A DNA stretch of 44,245 nucleotides from a virus, in IMG/VR virus record IMGVR_UViG_3300032893_000104, positions 1-44,245 of that record. One strand, written 5' to 3'. Below the pieces are notes generated by a model that was not told the origin of the DNA, searched no databases, and saw only the letters and a list, made by a program, of their open reading frames with translations. Numbering within the stretch: the stretch's first letter is position 1; every line of letters begins with the position of its first letter. The position numbers and the translations under genes are program-made. Shown here one piece after another: positions 23,009 to 31,380 of the stretch.

Positions 23009-23618
23009 GTGACACCTCGTATGCTTCGTATTCCCGAGGACGTCCCGGGGGAACGGGGTCAATGACGACAGATGCGAGGTTCAGGTCGATCCAGTCTCGA
23101 CGGGTGAGACCGAACAGAGCCATGTTGGCAGGATGACCGTTGACGGTGATGGCGTCGCGAACACAGCCTTCGTAGGTGAACCCGAGGCGTTTGCACAGCG
23201 CCTTCGCTGGGGCGTTCGACGCGAGGACCGTGACGGTTACACGGGTCATCTCGGGGTGTTTGTCCAGCACATGCCCGATGAGGAGTTGTCCGGCTTGGTC
23301 AACGAGGCGAGACCCCCACGCCTTCCGAGTCGACGCGACATGGGCGTTACCGTTCAAAGTCGTATCCCGGTCGAACATGTAGATCCCGATCAGCGGAGCT
23401 TCGTGTCGGACCCCGAGGATGTTGTTCTTGTCGATGATGCCGTAGGTTTCGATGGTGGGGAGCGCCTTCAGCTTCTCTGTGAACTCCTCCGGGGTCTTCG
23501 GGAAGTTCGTGGTGTCGGCGAGAGTGCGGTAACAATGAAGCCATCCAAACACCCGGTGGAGTTCCTTCTCCGGGAACGGGTGGATCAGATCTACGTCTTT
23601 ACCTTCAATGATTTGCAT
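23001..23618 (-). CDS. GNAT-family acetyltransferase (RimJ/RimL-like)
   Basis: 205 residues. The C-terminal two-thirds fit the acyl-CoA-binding fold: a strand in APLIGIYMF, the loop KAWGSRLVDQAGQLLIGH (motif A region), VTVTVLASNAPAKALCKRLGF (the Asn plus ALCKRLGF motif B helix) and YEGCVRDAITVNGHPANMALFGL. Such enzymes acetylate protein N-termini or small molecules. Genes of this type turn up within virion clusters of other phages, possibly to modify host or virion proteins. SD upstream of ATG 23618 (AAGGAAA); a promoter-like -10 lies at 23658-23663. Confidence 0.75.
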   Translation of the reverse strand: MQIIEGKDVDLIHPFPEKELHRVFGWLHCYRTLADTTNFPKTPEEFTEKLKALPTIETYGIIDKNNILGVRHEAPLIGIYMFDRDTTLNGNAHVASTRKAWGSRLVDQAGQLLIGHVLDKHPEMTRVTVTVLASNAPAKALCKRLGFTYEGCVRDAITVNGHPANMALFGLTRRDWIDLNLASVVIDPVPPGRPREYEAYEVSRG

Positions 23619-23657
23619 AACATTTCCTTACGTCGTGGGATCGACGGTTTATAGTCT

Positions 23658-23669
23658 ATTATACTACAG
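23658..23669 (-). promoter_or_regulatory. Possible late promoter upstream of the acetyltransferase gene
   Basis: On the minus strand CTGTAG then TATAAT (23663 down to 23658) lies 40 bases before the ATG at 23618, in one of the few gaps of the late block. No convincing -35 at standard spacing. The stretch partly resembles the TTGCGGTATAATG motif at 6313 and 35379. Confidence 0.4.
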
Positions 23670-23687
23670 ATCAACCACTTACGGGGG

Positions 23688-24614
23688 TTACGCCTCGTGG
23701 ACCAGCCACCCCGCGGTACCCCCTCGTTTGATAAGTTCAATCACCCCTTGGGACATCCGGACCTGCCCGATGGTTTGGTTCACGATCTCCACCACGCCTT
23801 GGGATTGACGAACCTCTGAGGGGGTTTGTTTGATTAGTTCCGCCACCCCCTGAGTCATTCGGGCTTGGATGGCCGTGCCGGGGTGAGGGAAGGTCGCGGT
23901 ACCAACCCCCGCGTTCAGGCCGTAGAGATCGTCGATGTAGCCGTCGCCGGAGAAAGCATAGGTATCGATATCCGACCCAAGGGTATGAGTGGTGGTGGTG
24001 GTACCTGATACGATAGTGTAGGTTCCAGTTGGATCCACGTCGGAGGTTCCAGTCCCGGAGAAGAGATGTGTACCTTCAACCCATACATCCCCGATGACCT
24101 GTAGTCGGGTGAAGGTGGAAGTGGTTGTGCCGGAGATGCTATGAACCGGAACAGGTTCGATCTGCCAGACGGTTTGGTAGTACTGCCAAACGTTGGTGTG
24201 GACGACCTGTGTCTGCGAGTTCCCGAGGAGAGTTGTATTCGTCGACCCATTCGCATTCCAGACGTTGAACATGTATAAGGATACGGTATCATCGGATTCG
24301 ACATGGAACCGCGCGACCTGCTGACCAGTGCCGGTGGAGGTCCCTTCGTTGATTGCGATCCAGGTATCAGGGGTGTTTACCGCTGCCCAGACAACAGTGA
24401 CAGACGGACCCGCGGCATCGGTACCGCTGTTGATGTATTGGATATACCCACCAAGCCCCATGTGGTAGCCTTGTCCGGTTCGTCCGAATAGATTCCCCCC
24501 AGCGTTGGTACCGAAGTCCACAACCTGACCTTTGAAAAATCCGATGTCCAGCCATCCCCCAACGTTGTCTTGTCCAGGGGAGTAGGATTCGAAGTTTTCA
24601 TCAAAGACGGACAT
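23688..24614 (-). CDS. Tail-associated protein with lectin-like body and C-terminal 17-residue repeats
   Basis: 308 residues. The main part is beta-rich (GYIQYINSGTDAAG, VTVVWAAVN, WQYYQTVWQIE, DTYAFSGDGYIDDLYGL) and resembles concanavalin/LamG-type folds seen in phage fibres. The C-terminus has three repeats of about 17 residues built on (R)(M/S)(T/S)QGV-E-(L/I)(I/V)-(K/N). It follows a 344-residue gene of related build, 2 bases apart, so both are likely adhesin or fibre-tip proteins binding a host surface glycan. Confidence 0.6.
   Translation of the reverse strand: MSVFDENFESYSPGQDNVGGWLDIGFFKGQVVDFGTNAGGNLFGRTGQGYHMGLGGYIQYINSGTDAAGPSVTVVWAAVNTPDTWIAINEGTSTGTGQQVARFHVESDDTVSLYMFNVWNANGSTNTTLLGNSQTQVVHTNVWQYYQTVWQIEPVPVHSISGTTTSTFTRLQVIGDVWVEGTHLFSGTGTSDVDPTGTYTIVSGTTTTTHTLGSDIDTYAFSGDGYIDDLYGLNAGVGTATFPHPGTAIQARMTQGVAELIKQTPSEVRQSQGVVEIVNQTIGQVRMSQGVIELIKRGGTAGWLVHEA
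23724..23870 (-). repeat. Three tandem 51-base coding repeats
   Basis: Encodes ARMTQGVAELIK, VRQSQGVVEIVN and VRMSQGVIELIK, each start 17 residues after the last. Similar QGVVE-type tails are common at the ends of phage tail proteins and may allow recombination between adhesin genes. Confidence 0.7.
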
Positions 24615-24616
24615 GG

Positions 24617-25651
24617 TTATGAAAGAAGTTTAATCCCAAATGTCGCAGCGTTGTAGACATCTGTTGTCCACGCGGTGTTGAAGTCGGTGTCGAGTGGGGC
24701 GATGTAGTACACGTAGAAGTCTGAGAGGTAGTTCTTTGTCCCGAGGAACTCGATAGTGGTACAGGTGTTCGACCCGACGGTCATGGCGATGACGCGGGTG
24801 CCTTCGTCGGTTTTGCGGTCGAAGGTGAGGTATTGCAGGCCGAGAATCGTGCCGGTGAACCCGGATAGGGGTTGGTAGTTGAAGGACTGCACCGATCCGG
24901 TGGAAGTGGTGTAGACGTAGGATGTGTCTGCATCGGGTGGGTTGTCGTTCACGGAGGTGAAGTAGGTGCCGGTAGTGCCGCCAACCTGCGACCAGTTGTT
25001 GGTGACATCCGCAGCGGGGAATAGCGCATCGATCTCGACGTCGGAGAGGAAGGTTGTAAGCGTCGTGGCGTTGCCGTACATATCCGTCCCAGCCGTATCG
25101 ATGCAGTAGTAGTCACACACCGCGTTGGTGTTGAGGAGGAACCCGACTTGGTTTACCGTTGCGGCGTTGTCGATGAGCCCGGCGGTGGAGATACCTGACG
25201 TACCAGAGAACGACCCGAACGACGCACCGTCGACTCGGATGGACGCCGTGAGGGTGACGGTCCCACCCCCGTTCGCACCGACGATAGCGTCCATCTCGTA
25301 GTAATGCCAGGAGGTCGGATCCGCGACGGCGATGGGGGAGGTACCGATCCGCACCGTCCCTGCGACGACGGACATTGTGGAGTCTGAGTTCATCGTCAGC
25401 TTCGCGATGGTCGAGCCGTTGTTGAGTAGCGCAAGACTATCCCCACGGGACTCATTGTGTTTGATTCTCGCGCCTTGGATGTACCGGGTCTGGTGGGTGA
25501 GGGTCTTCAACAGATTCCCCGGACCTTGGATAACCGGATTCCCCCGCGGGCCATTTGTGCCGTTGTACGACACGAGGAACACGTCCGTCCACTTCGCGTT
25601 TGCGTAGGTCGATCCGTAGTGGGCAAAGGAGTCGATGAAGCGTAGCGCCAT
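24617..25651 (-). CDS. Tail fibre/adhesin-like protein
   Basis: 344 residues beginning MALRFIDSFAHYG, a beginning I associate with phage lectin-like tail proteins. Beta-rich throughout, with SWHYYEMDAIVGANGGGTV resembling the core strand of a LamG/concanavalin-like jelly roll, then a more linear C-terminal part (TDFNTAWTTDVYNAATFGIKLL) of the type used to reach the virion. The ATG overlaps the stop of the upstream fibre gene by one base. Likely part of the receptor-binding apparatus. Confidence 0.6.
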   Translation of the reverse strand: MALRFIDSFAHYGSTYANAKWTDVFLVSYNGTNGPRGNPVIQGPGNLLKTLTHQTRYIQGARIKHNESRGDSLALLNNGSTIAKLTMNSDSTMSVVAGTVRIGTSPIAVADPTSWHYYEMDAIVGANGGGTVTLTASIRVDGASFGSFSGTSGISTAGLIDNAATVNQVGFLLNTNAVCDYYCIDTAGTDMYGNATTLTTFLSDVEIDALFPAADVTNNWSQVGGTTGTYFTSVNDNPPDADTSYVYTTSTGSVQSFNYQPLSGFTGTILGLQYLTFDRKTDEGTRVIAMTVGSNTCTTIEFLGTKNYLSDFYVYYIAPLDTDFNTAWTTDVYNAATFGIKLLS

Positions 25652-26259
25652 TAGGGTTGGATCTCCAGTTCGACGGTGAGGAACGACGCGCCACCGGCGG
25701 TGGTGACGACAGGGTAGATGAGGTCATCCACGGCGAGAGTCGACCCTCCGAGGGTGAAGTTCGACACTGTAATCGGGCCGGTTTGGGACGCGGGTAGCAC
25801 CGCATCGGAGGCGAGCATCGTTGCGGTACCGGACACGTTAAGCTTCTTTAAGTTCACCGTCGTCGACCCGGTACCGGTCCCAGTCGCCGCGACCTTCACG
25901 AGCACAGTGGACCCAACCCGGTTGGGCATACCGATGTACGGCGCAGAGAGTTGTCCGACCGTCGCCGCTCCGAAGTTGTTGAAGACGATAGAGAACACCG
26001 TCCCGGTTGTCTGCCGACGTTGGACGTGTTGCAACGCGATATCATCGAGGTGTTTCTTCAGCGTGCGGAGATTCACCGCGTCGGTGGGGTTCCCCGGGTC
26101 CGCGACGGAGGTGATACGATTGTGACCGAGATCCATCGGTTCGGTACGGAAGGACGACTTCGCGATATCGGAACCGATCTTGTTCAACCGCTGCGTGACC
26201 TGCCGACGGAGGTTTTCCTGGTCACCTTGCGGGATCAGGATGGGGATGTTCTTACCCAT
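25651..26259 (-). CDS. Tail fibre/collar-type protein
   Basis: 202 residues. The N-terminal helical segment (QGDQENLRRQVTQRLNKIGSDI) leads to DLGHNRITSVADPGNPTDAVNLRTLKKHL, the standard fibre junction motif (G-x-R-I-x-N/S-V-x-D-P-x-x-x-T-D-A-V-N). The C-terminal part is a beta-rich Thr/Gly/Val domain. It sits between the tail-tubular-like protein and the adhesin-like proteins, so it probably links fibres to the tail. Confidence 0.75.
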   Translation of the reverse strand: MGKNIPILIPQGDQENLRRQVTQRLNKIGSDIAKSSFRTEPMDLGHNRITSVADPGNPTDAVNLRTLKKHLDDIALQHVQRRQTTGTVFSIVFNNFGAATVGQLSAPYIGMPNRVGSTVLVKVAATGTGTGSTTVNLKKLNVSGTATMLASDAVLPASQTGPITVSNFTLGGSTLAVDDLIYPVVTTAGGASFLTVELEIQP

Positions 26260-26260
26260 A

Positions 26261-29200
26261 CTATAACCTCTCCGAGTACTGCACGCCGGAGTATGACGAC
26301 GCGATTGGGGTGCCCGGGATCGACGTGCGGGTGAACCCCTTCACGCCGATGCGCTCCTCATCCATCGACGACGACCAGATCTTCACGGGGATGTTAGTGA
26401 GGATGCGTTGTTGGAACAGCCGACCACGCCCGCCGGGCGGGAATGGGATCCGGTCGAGGAACGTCCGAGACCCATTCATGAAGGTGAGGGTGTTTGTCGT
26501 GAACCCCGGGTTCCCATCGATGTCCCACACCGACGTAAGCAGACAGTTCTGACCGGCGGGGACTTCAATGTCGATAGCCCAGAACCGAGCCATATCGATC
26601 TGCGAAGCCCCACCGATCTTCTTGTACGCCATCGCGAAAGAAGTCTTCCCGAAGGGTTTCGGGTCGGACTCGATGGCGGTGGCGTAGTGTTTGAACAGGC
26701 CGGTGCCACCCGCGCCGGTGTAGCGCACCTCTACCGCCGTGGCGGTCTCAAGCGGTACCACCCCAAGCCCGATGGGGTTGATGTCCAGCCCGACGTTGAA
26801 GACTTCGCGGATCGTCCCGGTGAATGTCGACGTATTAATCGCGAACCCATCGACCATGAACACCCCCGTGCAGGTCCCGAGTGGGTTCAGCTCCGCGATC
26901 CAGGTCTTGACGTAGTGCTCGCTCGGCCACGGGGGCAGGATCTTCTGCACCTGCGTTAGCTTGTCGGGTTCAAGCGTTCCGATGAAGTGGTCAGCGAAGT
27001 ATTTGAACCTTCCCCCGGTGGGGTTAAGGTTAGTGTCTGTCGCGGTGCTAACACTGAACTGAGTCCAGGTGGTGCGTCCGTAGGTCTCCGGCGGGAAAGC
27101 ATTGACAAATCGTTCCCGAAGACTCCCAGTGTACGTGAAAGTTCCATAAGCTGTTCCGTCGATGAAGGCAGTGCCGAGCACGGTGTTCCCGAGCGGGTTG
27201 ACGTCTACCTCATGCGCGTCGAAGTGTTGTTCCTGCGTGGACACACGGGAGGACACGTAGTTGGTCCAGCGGTCGGGCTCGGGCCGCCGATGGAACCACG
27301 TGTTATAGTGTTTGAAGTACGCGCCCGTGGTATTATATAGTACAAAGATCGTCCGTCCGTAGGTTTCGACGGGGATTTTGTACGTGTACGACTGTCGTTT
27401 CGTGCCGGTGATGGTGTTAGTCTGCGTAGCAGTGTTGTCCACGTAGCACGTAGCCAGGACAGTACCGTTTGGGTTGATGTCGACGTCATAAGCATCGCAG
27501 ATAGCCTCGTCGAGGGATTCGATGGTGGTGCGCCAGACTGTCGTCCGGGCGGGTTCATTCCGACACTCGTAGCGAAGATCCCAGACTTTGAAGTACCCCA
27601 TCGTGGAGGCGGTTTGGGTACCCGTCGCGGTGGAGGTGAGGGTGGTGTAAGCGATTTCGCCGTAGGTCTCCGCAGGGAAGGAGAAGGTGTAGGTGTTCCG
27701 ACCCGCCGAAGGTGTGCCCGTCCCAACGATAGTGTTGGTCATGACGGCTACGCCGTCGATGAAGGTCACGGCTGTGACGGTGCCCGTGGCGGAGATCGTC
27801 GATGTCCCATCTGTTCCCGGCGCAGTGTTCGCCTGAAGCATCCCGAGATCAAAAAACACCACATCCCAGAGTTTGTCCCCGGCGTAGCCGTTGTCGTAGT
27901 AGTCGTTCTGGTAGAAGTGGACTTTCTCGGGTTGTTCGATGGAGTCGAACGTGACACCATACACCGCCGTGTGGGGCTGGTAGTTCGCCACCGTCGCGGA
28001 CGTCCCCGTCCCTGACGTCGTGATCTGCGTGAACGCGAATGCGAGGTTGTTCTCCACGACTCCGTTCATGGGTAAGTGCGCGTAGGTCTTCGATGAGGAC
28101 GAGCACGTCCCAAGCGTGACTGTTGTGGTACCGTCGTAGATCGCGTCGACTTCAAACGCCCCGCCGGTGTATTCGATAGCGAGATTCTCAACGAGCGTGT
28201 CACGGTTGACGGTCCACTGGCGGGTCTGGAAGTTCCATGGGATCGGGACCGTCGAGTTGTTCGAGCCGAATTGCTCGGATACGAACGTCTCAAGCTGGAT
28301 CATCCCGTTGGTGGACCCCGCGAGGAGATCGTTATCGAAGAAGTCCCAGTATAGGGAGTTACATGCGATGCCCGTCCCAGCTTGCACATCCATGTACTGA
28401 TACCACCAGCACTTCTGGCGGTGGAAGTCCATCACGAACACGGTGTTGTTGAAGGCGGAGGTGCCGGTCGGGACGGCGAGGTAGAGCTTTCCTTCTGTAT
28501 AGGATGCCGCGGCTTTGAAGAGATTCCCGTTGATACCAGGGATACGTGAACCTTCAAGACCGGCGGGATCAAACTGCGACGCCCCACGAAATGCATCGCC
28601 GATCTGTTCGGTGATCCACGGTACATCGGCATCGACTCCAGCACCGGGTTGGTACATCGTGATACCGTCGTAGTTCACCAATGGGATACCATACGGAGTT
28701 CGACATATCGACAGTGGTGCAACTGATCCACGACGAGGAGCGGCTTTCTGAATTACGAAGTCCGCGTTCTGCCCTTCGAAGACCGAGCCGGTGATTTCAT
28801 ACACGGAGCGGTAGGTGACGATGATCAACCCCGGCGGCCACACGACCATCCCGACGATGTTGTCCCCCGGGTCGGAGAGTATCGCGTTGTTGGTGATGAC
28901 GAACTGATCCGGGCGTCCGATCTCCGACCAACGGATCTGATTCGCCGCAGCGATGTACATCCGGTCGTAGAACGCCTCGGAGGAGATGATCGAATACGGT
29001 CCGAGGTTCGACGGTTGGATGACGTTGATCACCATCGGGATGTTCAGGAGGAGCTGATCGATGTCCGACATCGAGTCGGTGAACGTCGCGGTGCCGATGG
29101 ATTGGGTGGAGACTTGGTATGGGGCTTGGGTATACCCGCCCTGCCGGTATGTGATGACATGGGTGATACCCGCGATGGATCCCGTGACGGTCCCAGTCGA

Positions 29201-30520
29201 CACCACCACCGCGTTCGCGGACACACATTGGAACGGTCCGGCGGGTGGCGACGCTGCCGACTCCCCGATGATATTCCCATTCGTATCGATCTCCGCCCAG
29301 GTTTGATACCACGTGTATCCGATGTTCATATCGGTCAACGGGTGTCCAGTATCGCCGATGATGTCGAGGGTGGTGAAGATCGTCGTCTGCGCGGTGGTGT
29401 AGGACTCGATGGTGACCCGCACCGCTTTCACCGCTGCCCACGCATCTGCGGTGGTCGTTCCCGTCCACGTCCCGACGAATTGGAACTGCGTCTTCGGGAT
29501 GGCGGTCTTCGCGAGAGAGTTGGCGGAGAAGTTAATGTTTGTTAATGGATTCGTCTGATTCGTGTTGATGATCGACTGAATCGTCGCGATCTGCTGTTGG
29601 GAAACCGCGGTACCCGACGAATTCTGTTGCGCGGCCCCAGTGAGCTGATCCACCGTCGGCGCGGCGGATTGGAGCGAGCGCCCGATGTTCGGGAGGTATT
29701 CTCCATGGAAGTAGTTGTTAAACCCCGTCGTGATTGCGGTGACCGTCGACGTAACCGTCCCGGTAGTGACCGTCGATGTCCCGAGCGTGACCGAGTCCAC
29801 CGCGAAGTCCATCGAGACACGATACACATTCTGTGGATCGGAGAACCCGATGTTGGCGTAGAGTACGCCAAGGGTGTCCGTCGCGAACGAGCCGATGACG
29901 GACAGATCGATATTCGCGACCTTTAGCATCGATGACCGGCCAGTCGTGGCGTCCCCGATGCAGGTGTTAGTCCCACCGGACAGCGTCCCGGTGCCTTCGA
30001 GGAATGTCAACGAATCCGTGGCGGCGATGATATGCTTCGCCACGCCGGTGTTGAGCGTCACTGACGGTGCTGGCGGGACCTGCTTCAACCATTGCGTGAC
30101 GTTCGTCCCGTCGTCCTTGTACATCCCCGTCCCGCCTGCGACGTAGGTGTACTGACGGTACTTCCCGAACTGAGTGAGATTGTCCGACGTCGGCTGAAGG
30201 GATGTATACGCCCCGAGGGTGTTGTTCGTGACCGAGTACCGCCCGAACCCCGCCGTCCCGCCCCCGTTACTCGCAAGATGCGCCGTGTACAACGCCCCGT
30301 GGGTAATGTCCGACGTCGCGTAGGACTTGAACACCGCGAAGTGGGAGAACGAATCCGACGCAGCGGTTTGGAACCCACGTCGGGCTCGCGCGGCACCCTG
30401 CTCCACCGAGAAGTCCAGATTCGTCGCTGTCGCGACCTGATCCGGTCCGATGAGATGCGCGGGCGCAACCGCGTTGACTCCACCCCCGAACGTAAGTTGA
30501 TTCCTCGTCGCGATAGGCAT
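26261..30520 (-). CDS. Tail-tubular-like protein with repeated C-terminal domains
   Basis: 1419 residues. The N-terminal ~600 residues look like a podovirus tail nozzle (T7 gp12-type): QLTFGGGVNAVAPAHLI, NLDFSVEQGAARARRGF, GRPDQFVITNNAI, MVVWPPGLIIVTYRSVYEIT and APRRGSVAPLSI all match the known pattern of a beta-propeller core with a conserved Tyr/Arg centre. The C-terminal half is extended by several related modules of ~100 residues, each with NP-G-T, a (F/Y)(I/V)DG/N segment, a T-x-T-G-T/S-x-R turn and P-x-E-T-Y-G-R. This extension makes it about 1.8 times the usual nozzle length and may replace separate fibres. Confidence 0.7.
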   Translation of the reverse strand: MPIATRNQLTFGGGVNAVAPAHLIGPDQVATATNLDFSVEQGAARARRGFQTAASDSFSHFAVFKSYATSDITHGALYTAHLASNGGGTAGFGRYSVTNNTLGAYTSLQPTSDNLTQFGKYRQYTYVAGGTGMYKDDGTNVTQWLKQVPPAPSVTLNTGVAKHIIAATDSLTFLEGTGTLSGGTNTCIGDATTGRSSMLKVANIDLSVIGSFATDTLGVLYANIGFSDPQNVYRVSMDFAVDSVTLGTSTVTTGTVTSTVTAITTGFNNYFHGEYLPNIGRSLQSAAPTVDQLTGAAQQNSSGTAVSQQQIATIQSIINTNQTNPLTNINFSANSLAKTAIPKTQFQFVGTWTGTTTADAWAAVKAVRVTIESYTTAQTTIFTTLDIIGDTGHPLTDMNIGYTWYQTWAEIDTNGNIIGESAASPPAGPFQCVSANAVVVSTGTVTGSIAGITHVITYRQGGYTQAPYQVSTQSIGTATFTDSMSDIDQLLLNIPMVINVIQPSNLGPYSIISSEAFYDRMYIAAANQIRWSEIGRPDQFVITNNAILSDPGDNIVGMVVWPPGLIIVTYRSVYEITGSVFEGQNADFVIQKAAPRRGSVAPLSICRTPYGIPLVNYDGITMYQPGAGVDADVPWITEQIGDAFRGASQFDPAGLEGSRIPGINGNLFKAAASYTEGKLYLAVPTGTSAFNNTVFVMDFHRQKCWWYQYMDVQAGTGIACNSLYWDFFDNDLLAGSTNGMIQLETFVSEQFGSNNSTVPIPWNFQTRQWTVNRDTLVENLAIEYTGGAFEVDAIYDGTTTVTLGTCSSSSKTYAHLPMNGVVENNLAFAFTQITTSGTGTSATVANYQPHTAVYGVTFDSIEQPEKVHFYQNDYYDNGYAGDKLWDVVFFDLGMLQANTAPGTDGTSTISATGTVTAVTFIDGVAVMTNTIVGTGTPSAGRNTYTFSFPAETYGEIAYTTLTSTATGTQTASTMGYFKVWDLRYECRNEPARTTVWRTTIESLDEAICDAYDVDINPNGTVLATCYVDNTATQTNTITGTKRQSYTYKIPVETYGRTIFVLYNTTGAYFKHYNTWFHRRPEPDRWTNYVSSRVSTQEQHFDAHEVDVNPLGNTVLGTAFIDGTAYGTFTYTGSLRERFVNAFPPETYGRTTWTQFSVSTATDTNLNPTGGRFKYFADHFIGTLEPDKLTQVQKILPPWPSEHYVKTWIAELNPLGTCTGVFMVDGFAINTSTFTGTIREVFNVGLDINPIGLGVVPLETATAVEVRYTGAGGTGLFKHYATAIESDPKPFGKTSFAMAYKKIGGASQIDMARFWAIDIEVPAGQNCLLTSVWDIDGNPGFTTNTLTFMNGSRTFLDRIPFPPGGRGRLFQQRILTNIPVKIWSSSMDEERIGVKGFTRTSIPGTPIASSYSGVQYSERL
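26400..27860 (-). repeat. Repeated ~100-residue modules in the C-terminal half of the tail-tubular-like gene
   Basis: At least four units share the order NP-x-G-T / (F/Y)(I/V)DG or DN / TGT-x-R / PxETYGR, around encoded segments at about 27650-27860, 27350-27520, 27050-27230 and 26790-26960; a fifth, more divergent, ends near 26400. Boundaries are approximate. Confidence 0.55.
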
Positions 30521-31377
30521 TAGTTGGTCCTACGTCCGATACGGATGACGCCCTTCGTCGCGGCCATCGTTAGATCGGTCCCCTGCCCGCCCGGTGCGGC
30601 AACGACTGGGCGGAACCGTCGCATGTTGTTGGTTTCTTGGTTCCGGAGACGAATGCGATACCGATTCAACAACTCCTCCGATTCCTTTAGATACGAATCC
30701 GCCGTGTCGGGCCGAGAATACTCCAACACATTCGCAGCGGCTTTGTAGGCCACAGCGAGTTTGAACACCGGATCGGCGGTGATGTCTTCCGTACCGGTCG
30801 ACAGCTCCGTCGGCCACGGTACCCCGAAGAGTGTGAACGTATACGTCTGATCCGGGGAGGGGAAGCACCGCAGGTGGAACGCATCCCAGGTCAAGAACCA
30901 CTTCGGCTGTGCGGGGATGTTCTGCCGCCAGTTGTTCGACCATTGTTCCAGCTTCGTGATATCCGAGGTCCAGTACCGTTGATCGATGGTCTGTGATGCT
31001 GCGCCGGACGACGTGGTCGTATTCAGCACGACGTACGACGGGATCATAATCGCTGTGGCGTTGTAGGGAAATATATCCGTTCCAGACGATACCACAAAGT
31101 CCGTATTCGTGAGCTGTATCGGCGTGTTTTGCCTCCCAAACGCCGACCACATGTCAATCAACACCTCATTCCCACAGTCGTAGAGCTGCTGCGCAGGCCA
31201 GAAGATATCCCCTGGGGTGGGGTAGTCCGGCAGGTTCACCGCCGACGACCCCGTCGCTTGGTCGATAAGAAGTCGGATTGTATCTACGAGTGTCATATTG
31301 GACTGGGTTACGAGAACGAGATTCGTCTGCCAGTGGATGAAGTTCGTCGGGTTGTAGAATATCTGTCGACGTCCCAT
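30520..31377 (-). CDS. Neck/head-tail adaptor protein, second copy
   Basis: 285 residues. Pattern of podovirus adaptor proteins: N-terminal helices (VDTIRLLIDQATG; IFWPAQQLYDCGNEVLIDMW), central beta strands (YWTSDITKLEQWSN; PKWFLTWDAFHLRCFPSPDQTYTFTLFG), and C-terminal helices (PVFKLAVAYKAAANVLEYSRPDTADSYLKESEELLNRY, here quoted in pieces). The same order occurs in the 241-residue gene at 33970. One base overlaps the tail-tubular-like gene. The start could be ATG 31377 or an internal ATG at 31296; neither has a strong SD. Confidence 0.6.
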   Translation of the reverse strand: MGRRQIFYNPTNFIHWQTNLVLVTQSNMTLVDTIRLLIDQATGSSAVNLPDYPTPGDIFWPAQQLYDCGNEVLIDMWSAFGRQNTPIQLTNTDFVVSSGTDIFPYNATAIMIPSYVVLNTTTSSGAASQTIDQRYWTSDITKLEQWSNNWRQNIPAQPKWFLTWDAFHLRCFPSPDQTYTFTLFGVPWPTELSTGTEDITADPVFKLAVAYKAAANVLEYSRPDTADSYLKESEELLNRYRIRLRNQETNNMRRFRPVVAAPGGQGTDLTMAATKGVIRIGRRTN

Positions 31378-31380
31378 CGG

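Noticed and set aside
26408-30523. Plus-strand frames opposite the tail-tubular-like gene
   Set aside because: Same antisense effect; none has a recognisable domain, and the minus-strand reading shows clear repeats and family motifs.
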